Shown here piece after piece: positions 52,893-61,649 of a DNA stretch of 64,000 bases. The stretch comes from Synergistaceae bacterium (GTDB lineage: Bacteria; Synergistota; Synergistia; Synergistales; Aminobacteriaceae), in contig JAHDKT010000010.1 of assembly GCA_018436725.1 (NCBI GenBank), positions 1 through 64,000 of the forward strand, in the 5' to 3' direction. Both the position numbers and the translations under genes were made by a program. How positions within the stretch are numbered: the first letter of the stretch is position 1; each line of letters begins with the position of its first letter. The notes below the pieces were generated by a model. It saw only the letters and a program-made list of their open reading frames with translations, ran no database searches and was not told where the DNA came from.

Positions 52893-54296
52893 TTATTTTC
52901 TCTCGGCCAGCTCGACGAGGACCTTCGCCATGATATGCGCGTTCTTCATGATATCCTCGACCGACCAGCACTCGTCCTCTTCGTGAATCTTGTAGGTCTG
53001 TCCGGGAAAGACCGGGCCGAAAGCCACCACGTTCGGCATGGTCTTGGCGTAGGTGCCTCCGCCGATGGCGAGCAGCTCGGCCTTCTCCCCCGTCACATCG
53101 GTGTAGGCTTTCTGCAGCGCCTTGATGAGGCGCGATTCGGGCGGCATATAGAGCGGATCGGCCGAGGTGACGTTCTCGACGGTGATCCCGTTGTTCGCGA
53201 GCGTTTCGAGAAGAGGCGCGGTGATCTCCGTCTCTTTCTTCGTGACGGGATAGCGGAGATTCAGCGTAAAGGTCGCCCGGCCTTCGGAAAGCTTGACCAC
53301 GCCCACGCATGCGGTGAGCGAACCGGAGACGTCGTCCTTCATCGCGATGCCGAGGGAGGCGCCGTCCGTCTCGAAGCCTATGAGCTTCGAGAATAGGGCG
53401 AAGAAATCTCCCTGCTCCCCTTTCAGCCTGAGGCCGTTCACGAAGTCGGCGAGGCAGGCGAGCGCGTTGATACCCTTTTCCGGAGTGCTGCCGTGCGCGG
53501 GATGCCCCTTCATTTCAAGGGTCACCACCTGTTTCGCGACGTCCTCGGAGGCGCCGAGCGAACTCCCCTCGGGGCCTTTCCATGCCGCGGCCGCGTCGAG
53601 AATACGCTTTCTGCACTCCGGGCGGGGGTCGGTGATCTCCGTACGTACTTCCGCCATGACAACGTTGGCGGCCAGTCCGCCTTCAAGAGAGAGCACCTTC
53701 ATGTCCCCGGAGGGAGCGAACGGAAGCGAGAGGGTATAGGTGAGGATCCCCTTCTCGGCGTAGATGATAGGGTACTCGGCGTCGGGAGTGAAACCTGCCG
53801 CCGGCAGCTCCTCTCCGGCCTCCACATAGCGCTTCATGCACTTGCTCCCCCGCTCCTCGTTGGTTCCGAAGATGACGCGGATTCTGCGCTTCAGCGCGAC
53901 CCCCGAGTCGAAGATCGCCTTCGCGGCGAAAAGCCCCACCATTACGGGCCCCTTGTTGTCAAGGACGCCTCTGCCGTAGATCATGCCGTTCTTCAGCTCG
54001 CCGCCCCACGGGTCGACGGTCCATCCTTTCCCCTCGGGGACGACGTCGAGATGGCCGAGCACTGCGACCATTTCGTCGCCCTCGCCCATCTCCGCCCATC
54101 CGGCGACGTTCTCCACGTTCTTCGTCCGGAAGCCCATCTTCTCGGCGAACGCGAGCGTCCAGTCGAGCGACTTGCGGGGTCCGGGGCCGAAGGGCGCCCC
54201 TTCCTCCGGGTCGCCGCCGACGCTTGGAATGCGCACGCTTTCCTGAAGCGCCGCGATCAGTTCATCTTTCAACGCATCGATTTTCTGAGAGAGCAA
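52893..54296 (-). CDS. pepV: M20 family dipeptidase, PepV/Sapep type
   Basis: The 467-residue enzyme shows the PepV metal site: L-G-H-L-D-V-V-P near 78-85, G-R-G-V-L-D-N-K-G-P near 110, F-G-T-N-E-E-R-G near 147 and a Glu/Asp-His pattern later (K-I-H-E-E-D near 440). A long lid insertion at about 190-360 (containing G-H-P-A-H-G-S-T-P) is typical of PepV. It cleaves dipeptides in the cytosol with two zinc ions. It is the last gene of the GC-rich part and stands alone. Unlike the 15689-17071 paralogue, all metal ligands are present. Confidence 0.9.
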   Translation of the reverse strand: MLSQKIDALKDELIAALQESVRIPSVGGDPEEGAPFGPGPRKSLDWTLAFAEKMGFRTKNVENVAGWAEMGEGDEMVAVLGHLDVVPEGKGWTVDPWGGELKNGMIYGRGVLDNKGPVMVGLFAAKAIFDSGVALKRRIRVIFGTNEERGSKCMKRYVEAGEELPAAGFTPDAEYPIIYAEKGILTYTLSLPFAPSGDMKVLSLEGGLAANVVMAEVRTEITDPRPECRKRILDAAAAWKGPEGSSLGASEDVAKQVVTLEMKGHPAHGSTPEKGINALACLADFVNGLRLKGEQGDFFALFSKLIGFETDGASLGIAMKDDVSGSLTACVGVVKLSEGRATFTLNLRYPVTKKETEITAPLLETLANNGITVENVTSADPLYMPPESRLIKALQKAYTDVTGEKAELLAIGGGTYAKTMPNVVAFGPVFPGQTYKIHEEDECWSVEDIMKNAHIMAKVLVELAERK

Positions 54297-54588
54297 ATGA
54301 ATTCCTCCTCGTATGCTTGACTTCTGTTTTTATAATCATAGCATACCATTGTCATCAGCAACGCCATTTTCCGTCACCTCTCACAAAACCGCAATTTCTG
54401 ATCGGAATCGTATCGGAATCGAACAACAACACTCGGGCGACAAGAACATCTCTCACGTCTCCCATTTCCTCAAAAAATCGACCATCTCCCAACTGCATGG
54501 CAGGCATAATCATTCGGATACCGCGACAAAATAACGCCGAGGTTATACTCCTCGGCGTCATTGTAAACAGAAAACACAGTCCCCTCTC
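54297..54588. other. AT-rich intergenic region with a dctP terminator
   Basis: This 292-base gap has no convincing gene. ACGCCGAGG (54534-54542) pairs with CCTCGGCGT (54550-54558); on the minus strand it is followed by TATTTTG, so it probably terminates the lone dctP gene. The rest holds the upstream region of pepV. Base composition changes abruptly here from GC-rich to AT-rich. Confidence 0.65.
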
Positions 54589-55605
54589 TTATTGAGTTAC
54601 GGCTTCCTTTCGCTCCCGGAGAAGTTGAAGAAGCTCCTGATTCCCCCCTCTCTCCGCAAGCTCATCATGAAGAGGCTGGAACACTTTCATGAACGCTATC
54701 TTATCGACTTCCGAAATATTCACCCCGTACTTCTCACGCAGTTCTATCATGATCTTATTGTCAAACTCTTCGCCCTTATCGGTGAAAATCCTGGAGACCT
54801 CCCTGGACAGTTCGATAAGAACCTGGCGATATTCCGCCGGCAACTTATTCCAGGTATTCTCGCTTATAAGAAGATGACTTACCATGATAATATGCTGAGT
54901 ATTGCTCATATCTCTTGCTACTTCGTAGAACTTACTGCCAAAATAGGCGCTGAGTGTGCTTTCAAAAGCGTTGATGACTCCGGACTGGAGAGCCGAATAT
55001 ATCTCTCCCCAGGGCATGGCGGTGACAATGGCTCCTACGGTATTCCAAATCCTTGCATCTTCAGGATTGTTCGGCACACGCATCTTGACCCCTTTGAGTT
55101 GTTCAGGATGCGTAACTGCCAGAAGATTATTGGAGAAGACTCTCGTTCCACCGCCCCCAAGAGTGAGCAAACGCACCCCTAGATTCTTCGAGTCGTAAAT
55201 TTCTTGAAATCTACGGACTACAGGACCTTCCGGGTCCATTACTTTTCGAAACTGATCGACTCCAGAATAGAAGTACGGCATATTCAGAACGCCAAGCTCG
55301 GGAAGAAAATTGACGAGCGTCGTCGCTCCGCCTATAACGAGGTCTACGGTTCCCAAACGCAGCTCCTCGAAAGTGGATTGGTCAGACCCTAGTTGCGAAC
55401 CGCCGAAAACCCTGATCTTCACCGCTCCATTCGTCCTCTTGTCGACTTCTTTGACTAGAAAGTCAGCGGCTTCATGCCAGGGATGAGGTGGATTCACAAC
55501 AGTGGCAAGGCGAAGAACAAACGTCTTCTTTTCGGCGGCGAATGCCGACATTCCAAAGAAGAGAAATAATCCCAACATCAGTAATGCCAAAAGCTTTTTC
55601 TTCAT
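54589..55605 (-). CDS. TRAP transporter substrate-binding protein, DctP family (lone)
   Basis: The ATG at 55605, 7 bases after AGGAGG, gives 338 residues with a signal peptide ending near S-A-F-A-A. DctP features: R-L-A-T-V-V-N-P-P-H-P-W at the mature start, F-G-G-S-Q-L-G-S-D-Q, the Arg in G-V-K-M-R-V-P-N and Y-S-A-L-Q-S-G-V-I-N-A-F-E. No dctQ or dctM gene is adjacent; the neighbour is a peptide-type binding protein. It must work with a permease pair encoded elsewhere or act as a sensor component. Codon use is AT-richer than in the other dctP genes. Confidence 0.9.
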   Translation of the reverse strand: MKKKLLALLMLGLFLFFGMSAFAAEKKTFVLRLATVVNPPHPWHEAADFLVKEVDKRTNGAVKIRVFGGSQLGSDQSTFEELRLGTVDLVIGGATTLVNFLPELGVLNMPYFYSGVDQFRKVMDPEGPVVRRFQEIYDSKNLGVRLLTLGGGGTRVFSNNLLAVTHPEQLKGVKMRVPNNPEDARIWNTVGAIVTAMPWGEIYSALQSGVINAFESTLSAYFGSKFYEVARDMSNTQHIIMVSHLLISENTWNKLPAEYRQVLIELSREVSRIFTDKGEEFDNKIMIELREKYGVNISEVDKIAFMKVFQPLHDELAERGGNQELLQLLRERKEAVTQ

Positions 55606-55656
55606 TGACAATCCTCCTTTAAAGAATATAATTCATTTTATTTTTCTTATTTCAAT

Positions 55657-57189
55657 CTACTTTTCCAGGGACAAATTTCCAAGATAATTCAAACGACCGT
55701 CATAAAACTCCTCCGGCCCTATCAAATCCTTTCGCGCGCCGTAGAGTTCATTGGGAACCGACAGGGCGATGATGGGCCGCAGCTCGCCCAATCTGTCCCA
55801 AACTTTCTGAAAATACACCGATCGCTCCGTCACATCCACAGTAGTATTCGCTTGATCGATCCCACCGTCCACTATAGGATCGTTCAGTACCGTCCAGTTT
55901 GTCGCCCCGATGCTTCCGGAGTGGAAGAGAGAAAGCCAGAATTGGCCGGCATCTCGATTGGTCTGCATCCCCCATGTGCTGAGGAGGAGATCCTGTTCGT
56001 TCGTCTTCACCTTGCTGTCGAATACCCCCGATTCGAAAACCTGAATGTTGACGTTAATCCCGACCTGAGCAAGCATGGACTGAATAACCGTGGCGCCATT
56101 GACGCGATCCTGAAAATTGCTGATCCACAGATCTATCGCTATACCGTTTGGATACCCCGCCTCCGCCAAGAGAGCCTTCGCCTGCTCTCGATCGTAAGGA
56201 TAGCGCTTCACGTTCGCAGGAGAAAACGTACTCGCGGGTACCAGCGGCCCGTCGGGCTGCACCGAGTTTCCCTGGTAAACGACCGCGTTGAAAGCTTCCT
56301 TGTCGATAGCATACTCTATGGCAAGACGAACGCGAGGATCGTCGAGCGGTTTTTTTTGCGTATTCATACCAAGATAGATCAGGCCGAGCCCCTGCGCCTT
56401 CACCACCCTTACCTTCGAAGATCCGTTCAAGCGTTCGAAATCGCTGGGCGGTACTGCGTAGATCAAGTCCACCTGTCCGGTTTCCAAAGCGATCACGCGA
56501 CTGCTATCGTCCGGAAGAATAAGAATGTTGAAGTTATTGAACTTGGGTTTTTCCCCGTGATACTCGTCGAATGCGGTTAATTCCAATCTCTCGCCCTTCA
56601 CCCAGCTCTTGAATTGGAAAGGTCCAGTCCCTACCGGATTTCTGAAATATTCCGCACCAGCCTCCTCCACAGCCTTTTTGCTGTAAATACTTGCGTAGGG
56701 ATGTTTCATCGATTCGAGCCAACCGCCGACAGGACCTTTGGTCTTTACGACCAACGTATATTTGTCGAGGATGCGAAAACCCTCGGTGTCGATAAATCTA
56801 CCCCTGGACCCCGCATGAACAGATGCAGGAGAAGCTGCCCTCGTCAGTGAAAAAACAACGTCCTCCGCTGTCAGCTCCTCTCCGTTATGGAACTTTACCC
56901 CTTTTTTCAGATAGAACTTGTAGGTTTGGGAATCCAAAATCTCCCAACGCTCCGCCAAGACCGGAACAAGCTGCTTCGTCTTCCCGTCTACAGTCACCAA
57001 AGGTTCGTTGATATGCTTCGCAACAGCAAACGACATAGTATCCACAGCTTGTTGAGGATCAAGACTCTTTGCGTCGCCCGGAAGCCCCAAAGTGAACCTC
57101 TCCAAGTTCGCAGCGAAGGCGCTCGTCGATATCGCCGCCGCCACGAACACAAATACCGTCAATAAGTACCGAAATAACTTCTTTCTCAT
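55657..57189 (-). CDS. Family 5 (peptide/nickel) ABC transporter substrate-binding protein (lone)
   Basis: The 510-residue protein has a signal peptide ending near A-F-A-A and the SBP family 5 pattern: D-A-K-S-L-D-P-Q near 38, L-A-E-R-W-E near 78, F-H-N-G-E-E-L-T-A-E-D-V-V-F-S near 99, P-V-G-T-G-P-F near 183 and Y-A-I-D-K-E near 292. It binds oligopeptides or similar solutes in the periplasm. No DppBCDF-type permease or ATPase genes are adjacent. It lies between the DAACS symporter and the lone DctP, 51 bases before the latter, perhaps in one transcript. Confidence 0.92.
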   Translation of the reverse strand: MRKKLFRYLLTVFVFVAAAISTSAFAANLERFTLGLPGDAKSLDPQQAVDTMSFAVAKHINEPLVTVDGKTKQLVPVLAERWEILDSQTYKFYLKKGVKFHNGEELTAEDVVFSLTRAASPASVHAGSRGRFIDTEGFRILDKYTLVVKTKGPVGGWLESMKHPYASIYSKKAVEEAGAEYFRNPVGTGPFQFKSWVKGERLELTAFDEYHGEKPKFNNFNILILPDDSSRVIALETGQVDLIYAVPPSDFERLNGSSKVRVVKAQGLGLIYLGMNTQKKPLDDPRVRLAIEYAIDKEAFNAVVYQGNSVQPDGPLVPASTFSPANVKRYPYDREQAKALLAEAGYPNGIAIDLWISNFQDRVNGATVIQSMLAQVGINVNIQVFESGVFDSKVKTNEQDLLLSTWGMQTNRDAGQFWLSLFHSGSIGATNWTVLNDPIVDGGIDQANTTVDVTERSVYFQKVWDRLGELRPIIALSVPNELYGARKDLIGPEEFYDGRLNYLGNLSLEK

Positions 57190-57374
57190 TCTTCATCACC
57201 TCATATAGATTATTAGAAAATCTTAATTTTGCATGGATATTATGGTCTCCCAGGAACCTCTCTCTCGTTTTTGCCATTCCCCCTCGCCGTGTAGCCGGTT
57301 TTTCTAAATCGAATACCGAAGAACCTCCGAACCTCCTTTCCTCAGATTTATGAAAAGAAATATTTCTAAATTTA

Positions 57375-58592
57375 CTATCGAACATCAACTTGAGTTATTT
57401 TTTCGGAGCGCGAGACGATGACAGTTCCCACTAAATCGCCCAGGCAGTTGAGCATCGTGAGTCCCATGTCGATAAGAGCGAAAGAACCCGCGATAATCGC
57501 CACTATTTCCAGCGGCAGACCGAAAGCGTCCACAAGTATGGCTATGGTGACGATTCCTCCCCCGGGAACGCCGCCTGCACCGGTGGTGAGAATCAGACCG
57601 AGAAAGACGACCTTCAGAAGAACGGCCAGCGAAAGCGGACTCCCCACAGCTTGCGCGATAGCTACGAAGGAGAGCGCGAGCATGATACCGTTTCCGTCTT
57701 TATTGATCTGAGATCCTAGGGGGATGGTAAATCCGGAGATGCTTCGGGGCGTTTCAAGGTCGTCCGCCGCCGCCAGGCTCACCGGAACCGTGGCAAGGCT
57801 GCTGCTCGTCGTTAAGGCGGTGACGATGACCCCCGCCGTTTTTCGGAAAAACAACAGCGGGGAAATCCGGGCGACGAACACAAGAAGAATCGAATAAACC
57901 GCAAGAACTAATAGTATCGACAGATACGTAGCCGCGATATACTTCGCCACGAATCCCACTAGAGACGTCCCGTAACGTCCCACCGTCGTCGCTATGAGAG
58001 CGAAGACTCCGAAAGGAGCGAATCCCATCGCGATCCATACGAACTTGCGAAAAAGCGACGCGAGCACTTCAAAATGATTCGAGAGGTAGTCTTTTTGCTC
58101 TTTCGGGAGAAAAAGGATGGCGATGCCTATAAAGAGTGAAAAAAGAATGATTTGATCGAAACGGCCTCCCGAGAGCGCAGTGAATATATTGCTCGGAATA
58201 AGATTAACAATCGTTTCTCCCCAAGAGGGGATTTTCTCTATCGCCTTGTCGTATTTTCCTTCGAAACTGAATCCCGCTCCCGGCTTGAGCAGCAAAGCCA
58301 TCGCGATACCCGCAGCAAGGGCTAGAATCGTCGTAAAAGCGTAGTAAAAAAGTATTTTTACACCTACACGACCGAGAATCTTCGGGTCGTTCAAAGAAGC
58401 AATCCCCGCTATCAGATTGACGATAATAAGAGGAAGAGCCGACATCCGCAATAAATTAAGGAAAACTTGCCCAATAGGTTGCAAAAAAAGAACGTTGCTT
58501 CCAAATACTCCCCCGGCGACGATTCCCAGAAAGAGTGCAAAAAGAATTTTTTTTAAAAACGGAACCCGATGGTACGCGGCAAATAGAGCCAT
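57375..58592 (-). CDS. Dicarboxylate/amino acid:cation symporter (DAACS family)
   Basis: The 405-residue membrane protein has about 8 helices and the DAACS/glutamate-transporter hallmarks: the Ser-rich hairpin T-A-L-T-T-S-S-S-L-A-T-V-P near 268, a P-L-G-S-Q-I-N-K-D-G-N-G segment near 295 and G-A-G-G-V-P-G-G-G-I near 343. It couples Na+ or H+ to uptake of glutamate, aspartate, serine or cystine. It starts 30 bases after a class V aminotransferase on the same strand. TcyP-type cystine carriers belong to this family, so cystine is a candidate given the neighbour, but this is inference. Confidence 0.9.
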   Translation of the reverse strand: MALFAAYHRVPFLKKILFALFLGIVAGGVFGSNVLFLQPIGQVFLNLLRMSALPLIIVNLIAGIASLNDPKILGRVGVKILFYYAFTTILALAAGIAMALLLKPGAGFSFEGKYDKAIEKIPSWGETIVNLIPSNIFTALSGGRFDQIILFSLFIGIAILFLPKEQKDYLSNHFEVLASLFRKFVWIAMGFAPFGVFALIATTVGRYGTSLVGFVAKYIAATYLSILLVLAVYSILLVFVARISPLLFFRKTAGVIVTALTTSSSLATVPVSLAAADDLETPRSISGFTIPLGSQINKDGNGIMLALSFVAIAQAVGSPLSLAVLLKVVFLGLILTTGAGGVPGGGIVTIAILVDAFGLPLEIVAIIAGSFALIDMGLTMLNCLGDLVGTVIVSRSEKITQVDVR

Positions 58593-58622
58593 GAAAGAAC
58601 CCCCCTGTATTCGATTATGTTT

Positions 58623-59786
58623 TTAGAGTTCGGAAACTTGTCGCAGAACATCCGCGAGGACATCGACGTCTCGCTCCGTGTTGAAACAGTGGAAACCGAT
58701 CCGGATATATCCTCCTCTGAACGTGGCGTAGACTTTGTTGTTTTCCAGAATCTCTCGAACTTGCTCTTCTTTTGACCGTTCGTAATAAACGCACAGAATT
58801 CCGGAGTGATGGTGTTTCTTTGCTATGGGCGTCCGAAAATAGAGATCGAAAGGCGATATTTTCTTTATCAGTTCTCTTTCAAGAGAAAGAACATGATTTT
58901 CAATCTTCCGGACATCCAAGATCTGCAAGAGTTTAACCCCGGCGTTGATAGCGGCTATACCTGCGTAGTTCAAGTTCCCGGATTCGAATCGACCTGCGTC
59001 GGTTTTCCAGTGGATACTTTCGAAATCTTCGGTTAGCGCCGGTGGAGGAACTGGATTATTCACGCTTTGATACCCAACATAAGGAGGAATGACCCTGGGA
59101 ATCAATCCCCTCTCGCAAAAAACGAATCCTGCCCCGAGTATTCCCAACAACCCTTTATTCGCCCCGCAACCGAGCCATGAAATTTTCGCTTTTCGAACAT
59201 CGAGGTGAAGCCGCCCCACGCTCTGAATGCCGTCCACGATGAACAGTATTCCTCTCTTCGAGCACTCTCCCCCAAGCCGTTCGAGGTCAAGTCGTACCCC
59301 CGTCGTGAACTGCGTAGACGAAACCACCACGGCGACTGTACTGGAATCCATCCGTGAGATATACGCGTCTTCCGAAATATCCATATCGCAACAGCTGTGA
59401 ATAACGTCGAGAACCACCCCCTTTCGTTCGCTCAGATTGATCCATGGAAAGAGATTCGACGGATGCTCCTGATCGGAGAGAATCACTTTTTCCCCTTTTG
59501 AAAACGGATATCCGGAGCTGATGATTCCCATGGCCTCCGCCGTGTTTTTGACGAAGGCTATTTCTTCTTTCTCCACGCCGAGAAGACACGCTATATTCTC
59601 TCTAGCCTCCTCCACTATCGCCCACGCCTTTTCCATAATGCCTCTTCCGAAGGACGCTGCGCATTCATCGAAAAGAGAACGATACGCTTTAATCACTGAA
59701 CGGGGAGGAACGACCACATGGGGAACATCCACAAAAACAACGTCTTCAAGCGCTTTAAACTCTTTTCTTATGCGCGAGTTGTTCAT
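58623..59786 (-). CDS. Class V PLP aminotransferase (cysteine desulfurase/epimerase-like)
   Basis: The 387-residue protein has the class V fold: V-K-N-T-A-E-A-M near 79, E-H-P-S-N-L near 107, V-D-G-I-Q-S-V-G near 181 and the PLP Lys in C-G-A-N-K-G-L-L-G near 209. Relatives are cysteine desulfurases, isopenicillin-N-epimerase-like and other beta-lyase enzymes. It lacks an obvious flexible-loop Cys of the IscS kind, so a specific desulfurase role is not proven. It starts with ATG after GAAGGAGGAG, precedes the DAACS symporter and follows a Cys-rich ORF with a terminator-like hairpin. Confidence 0.85.
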   Translation of the reverse strand: MNNSRIRKEFKALEDVVFVDVPHVVVPPRSVIKAYRSLFDECAASFGRGIMEKAWAIVEEARENIACLLGVEKEEIAFVKNTAEAMGIISSGYPFSKGEKVILSDQEHPSNLFPWINLSERKGVVLDVIHSCCDMDISEDAYISRMDSSTVAVVVSSTQFTTGVRLDLERLGGECSKRGILFIVDGIQSVGRLHLDVRKAKISWLGCGANKGLLGILGAGFVFCERGLIPRVIPPYVGYQSVNNPVPPPALTEDFESIHWKTDAGRFESGNLNYAGIAAINAGVKLLQILDVRKIENHVLSLERELIKKISPFDLYFRTPIAKKHHHSGILCVYYERSKEEQVREILENNKVYATFRGGYIRIGFHCFNTERDVDVLADVLRQVSEL

Positions 59787-59908
59787 ACATTCTTCTCCTC
59801 CTTCGTTTCCAGCCTGCCAAGCAACTCCGCATCGAAAATCTTTGACAACGCATTCCCTATGTCTTCAATACATCCGAGCGTTTGCTCCGAATCTCCTTTC
59901 CCAGTTAC
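59783..59908 (-). other. Coding-like 41-codon frame without start, coupled to the aminotransferase gene
   Basis: Between the Cys-rich ORF and the aminotransferase an open frame reads G-C-I-E-D-I-G-N-A-L-S-K-I-F-D-A and ends in E-T-K-E-E-K-N-V with a TGA that overlaps the aminotransferase ATG. It looks coding in composition, but no ATG or GTG start with a ribosome site lies in frame; an upstream in-frame TGA is at 59909-59911. It may use a TTG or ATT start, be a remnant, or be chance. Confidence 0.25.
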
Positions 59909-60117
59909 TCATCGCGTTTTTTCCATGCTACCCCTCTTTTAAAGCATAAAAATAAAGCATAAAAAAACGGAACCCTCGTATCCGGGGATCCCGTTCCAGT
60001 AGAGCCGGCAAAACATAGGCAAGCGCCGCATCTTCCTGGAGGAGATCCGCTGTCGTTACACATCATCATTCCACACATTGCGCCACAAATACTCTGCTTA
60101 TTCCATCGTGCCAACAT
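59905..60117 (-). CDS. Short Cys-rich ORF (possible leader peptide or small protein)
   Basis: AAGAAGGAGGG lies 7 bases before the ATG at 60117, an excellent ribosome site. The 70-codon frame has six Cys in its first 35 codons (Cys11, 15, 20, 30, 33 and 35: S-I-C-G-A-M-C-G-M-M-M-C, then R-C-G-A-C-L-C), four Met near them, and then runs through a terminator-like hairpin and T7 run. It lies just upstream of a sulfur-type PLP gene. It could be a translated leader that senses Cys or Met supply, a metal-binding peptide or a modified peptide precursor. No homologue is recognised. Confidence 0.45.
   Translation of the reverse strand: MLARWNKQSICGAMCGMMMCNDSGSPPGRCGACLCFAGSTGTGSPDTRVPFFYALFLCFKRGVAWKKRDE
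59962..59997 (-). terminator. Terminator-like hairpin inside the Cys-rich ORF
   Basis: On the minus strand GGAAC (59997-59993) pairs with GTTCC (59973-59969), with an inner GAT/ATC pairing, followed by G and T7 (59967-59961). The stem is short and has an internal loop, so its strength is moderate. Its location, right after the last Cys codons, is what would be expected for translation-dependent attenuation of the aminotransferase gene. Confidence 0.5.
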
Positions 60118-60230
60118 CCTTTTTCCCTCCTTCTTGAAATATAAAATCGCTCTCTTCACCAACATGAACGAACCGCTTCCGGCAAGCTTCCATAAGATTC
60201 AAGAAGCCGTGTTTTCAGAAACATGAGTGT

Positions 60231-61559
60231 CTATCCGTAGATTTTACTTTCAACGATACGGTACGCATTCTCGGTAGGAGTGATACCCAATTTTGCAGCT
60301 TCGAGCAAATTCTCCCTTGTGTTCCCGCCGATAAGCCGCCACACGCGATCCATCAACGCGTTGGAATCCGCCTTCTCCTGCCGTACATACTCTTCGTACG
60401 CCCCCATGACGCCCCCGACGTTGTGATACCAGTCCACCTGATAGAGAATTCCTTTGTCGGCCAGTTTTTTAGCAAGAACATATTCTTCTTCCTGACCGGA
60501 GGCTTTCAAAGTATTGTTGGCCGGTCCGATGATCACCTTCGCTTTGAGTTCAGGGATCGATTTCTCGTGAAATATCGCCCCCATCGCGGCAGGAGAGAGA
60601 ATATCGACCGGCAGGCCGAGTATCTTCTCGGGATGAACAGGTATCAGCAATTTCGGGAACTCCTCCGTCAGTTCCTTCACCTTATGGATATCGATATCGG
60701 AGACATAGACTTTCGCCCCTTCACGGGCATAATACCGGGCGATTCTCGAACCCGTCGTCCCAAGCCCTTGAACGGCGATAGTCCGTCCTTCCAGCGAATC
60801 GGAGCCGAAAACGAACTTCGCCGCCTCTTTTACGGCGGAGTACACCCCCCATGCCGCAGGTATACCGGTCGGGCCGATCACCCCGTTGGTGACTCCTGTG
60901 ATATGAGGCGAAAAATTTCGCTTCCACACATCCGAAAGTTCGGGCGGAAACCCCATGTCCGGGCCCGTGGTGTTCCGTGCGCGATCATTCGCATACGCGA
61001 GAAAACCTATCGAATCAAGATCATCAAGGTCGATGGGGTTCATCTGTACGGTCACCTTGCATCCTCCAAGAGGGATATCCGCAGCGACGTTCTTGAAGGC
61101 CATCCCCCTTCCGAGGTTCAATCCGTCGAACAGAACGTCGAACTCCGCTTCGTCGGGTTCGTGCCTTCTAATACCGCCGATGAACAGCGAAGAGTGCAGG
61201 TTGTTGATTCCGGGTCTGTCGCAATGAATGTTCGCTACGCAACGAATATCCTTTCTTCTGTGGTAATAGAAATCCATAAGGATATGGCGTCCTTTCCTCA
61301 CAAGCTCTTTTACATTGCCGAGATAGCGTGTGTAACCGTGCTTTTCAAAAAGGGCGACCGTTTCCTCGTCATTCAGATATCGACCCGAGGACGGGCGAAG
61401 AGTCAGCGTCGAAAACAGAGTGTTGTATCCCGAAAAATCCACGTCGTCGTCCCATTCCTTGGCGGCGTACAGTGAGAATTTATCGTTCTTCCATGAGTAA
61501 TGGATAGTCAGTCTGTTCAGCCCTTCTTCTTTTAAAACATCGAAAAAACTCTCTCTCAT
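60231..61559 (-). CDS. Glu/Leu/Phe/Val dehydrogenase family protein
   Basis: The 442-residue protein carries the amino-acid dehydrogenase core: G-G-I-R near 128, L-G-R-G-M-A-F-K-N with the substrate Lys near 157, G-G-C-K in place of the usual G-G-G-K near 168, and the NAD Rossmann motif V-Q-G-L-G-T-T-G-S near 262. Compared with leucine dehydrogenase (about 360 residues) it has about 80 extra N-terminal residues. It should deaminate a branched or similar amino acid to the 2-oxoacid. It lies between metQ and the Cys-rich ORF on the same strand. Substrate uncertain. Confidence 0.85.
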   Translation of the reverse strand: MRESFFDVLKEEGLNRLTIHYSWKNDKFSLYAAKEWDDDVDFSGYNTLFSTLTLRPSSGRYLNDEETVALFEKHGYTRYLGNVKELVRKGRHILMDFYYHRRKDIRCVANIHCDRPGINNLHSSLFIGGIRRHEPDEAEFDVLFDGLNLGRGMAFKNVAADIPLGGCKVTVQMNPIDLDDLDSIGFLAYANDRARNTTGPDMGFPPELSDVWKRNFSPHITGVTNGVIGPTGIPAAWGVYSAVKEAAKFVFGSDSLEGRTIAVQGLGTTGSRIARYYAREGAKVYVSDIDIHKVKELTEEFPKLLIPVHPEKILGLPVDILSPAAMGAIFHEKSIPELKAKVIIGPANNTLKASGQEEEYVLAKKLADKGILYQVDWYHNVGGVMGAYEEYVRQEKADSNALMDRVWRLIGGNTRENLLEAAKLGITPTENAYRIVESKIYG

Positions 61560-61592
61560 ATCTTTTCACCTTCCGACTGTATTGAGTAAGGG

Positions 61593-61624
61593 AGGCGGGG
61601 CTCCCCGTAGAAGCGGCCCCGCCT
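61593..61624 (-). other. Stem-loop between metQ and the dehydrogenase gene
   Basis: AGGCGGGGC (61593-61601) and GCCCCGCCT (61616-61624) form a 9-bp stem with a 14-base loop, starting about 25 bases after the metQ stop. No T-run follows on the minus strand. It may stabilise the metNIQ 3' end or separate it from the dehydrogenase. Confidence 0.5.
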
Positions 61625-61649
61625 TTTCAGGAGGAGGGATGGTCTCTGT

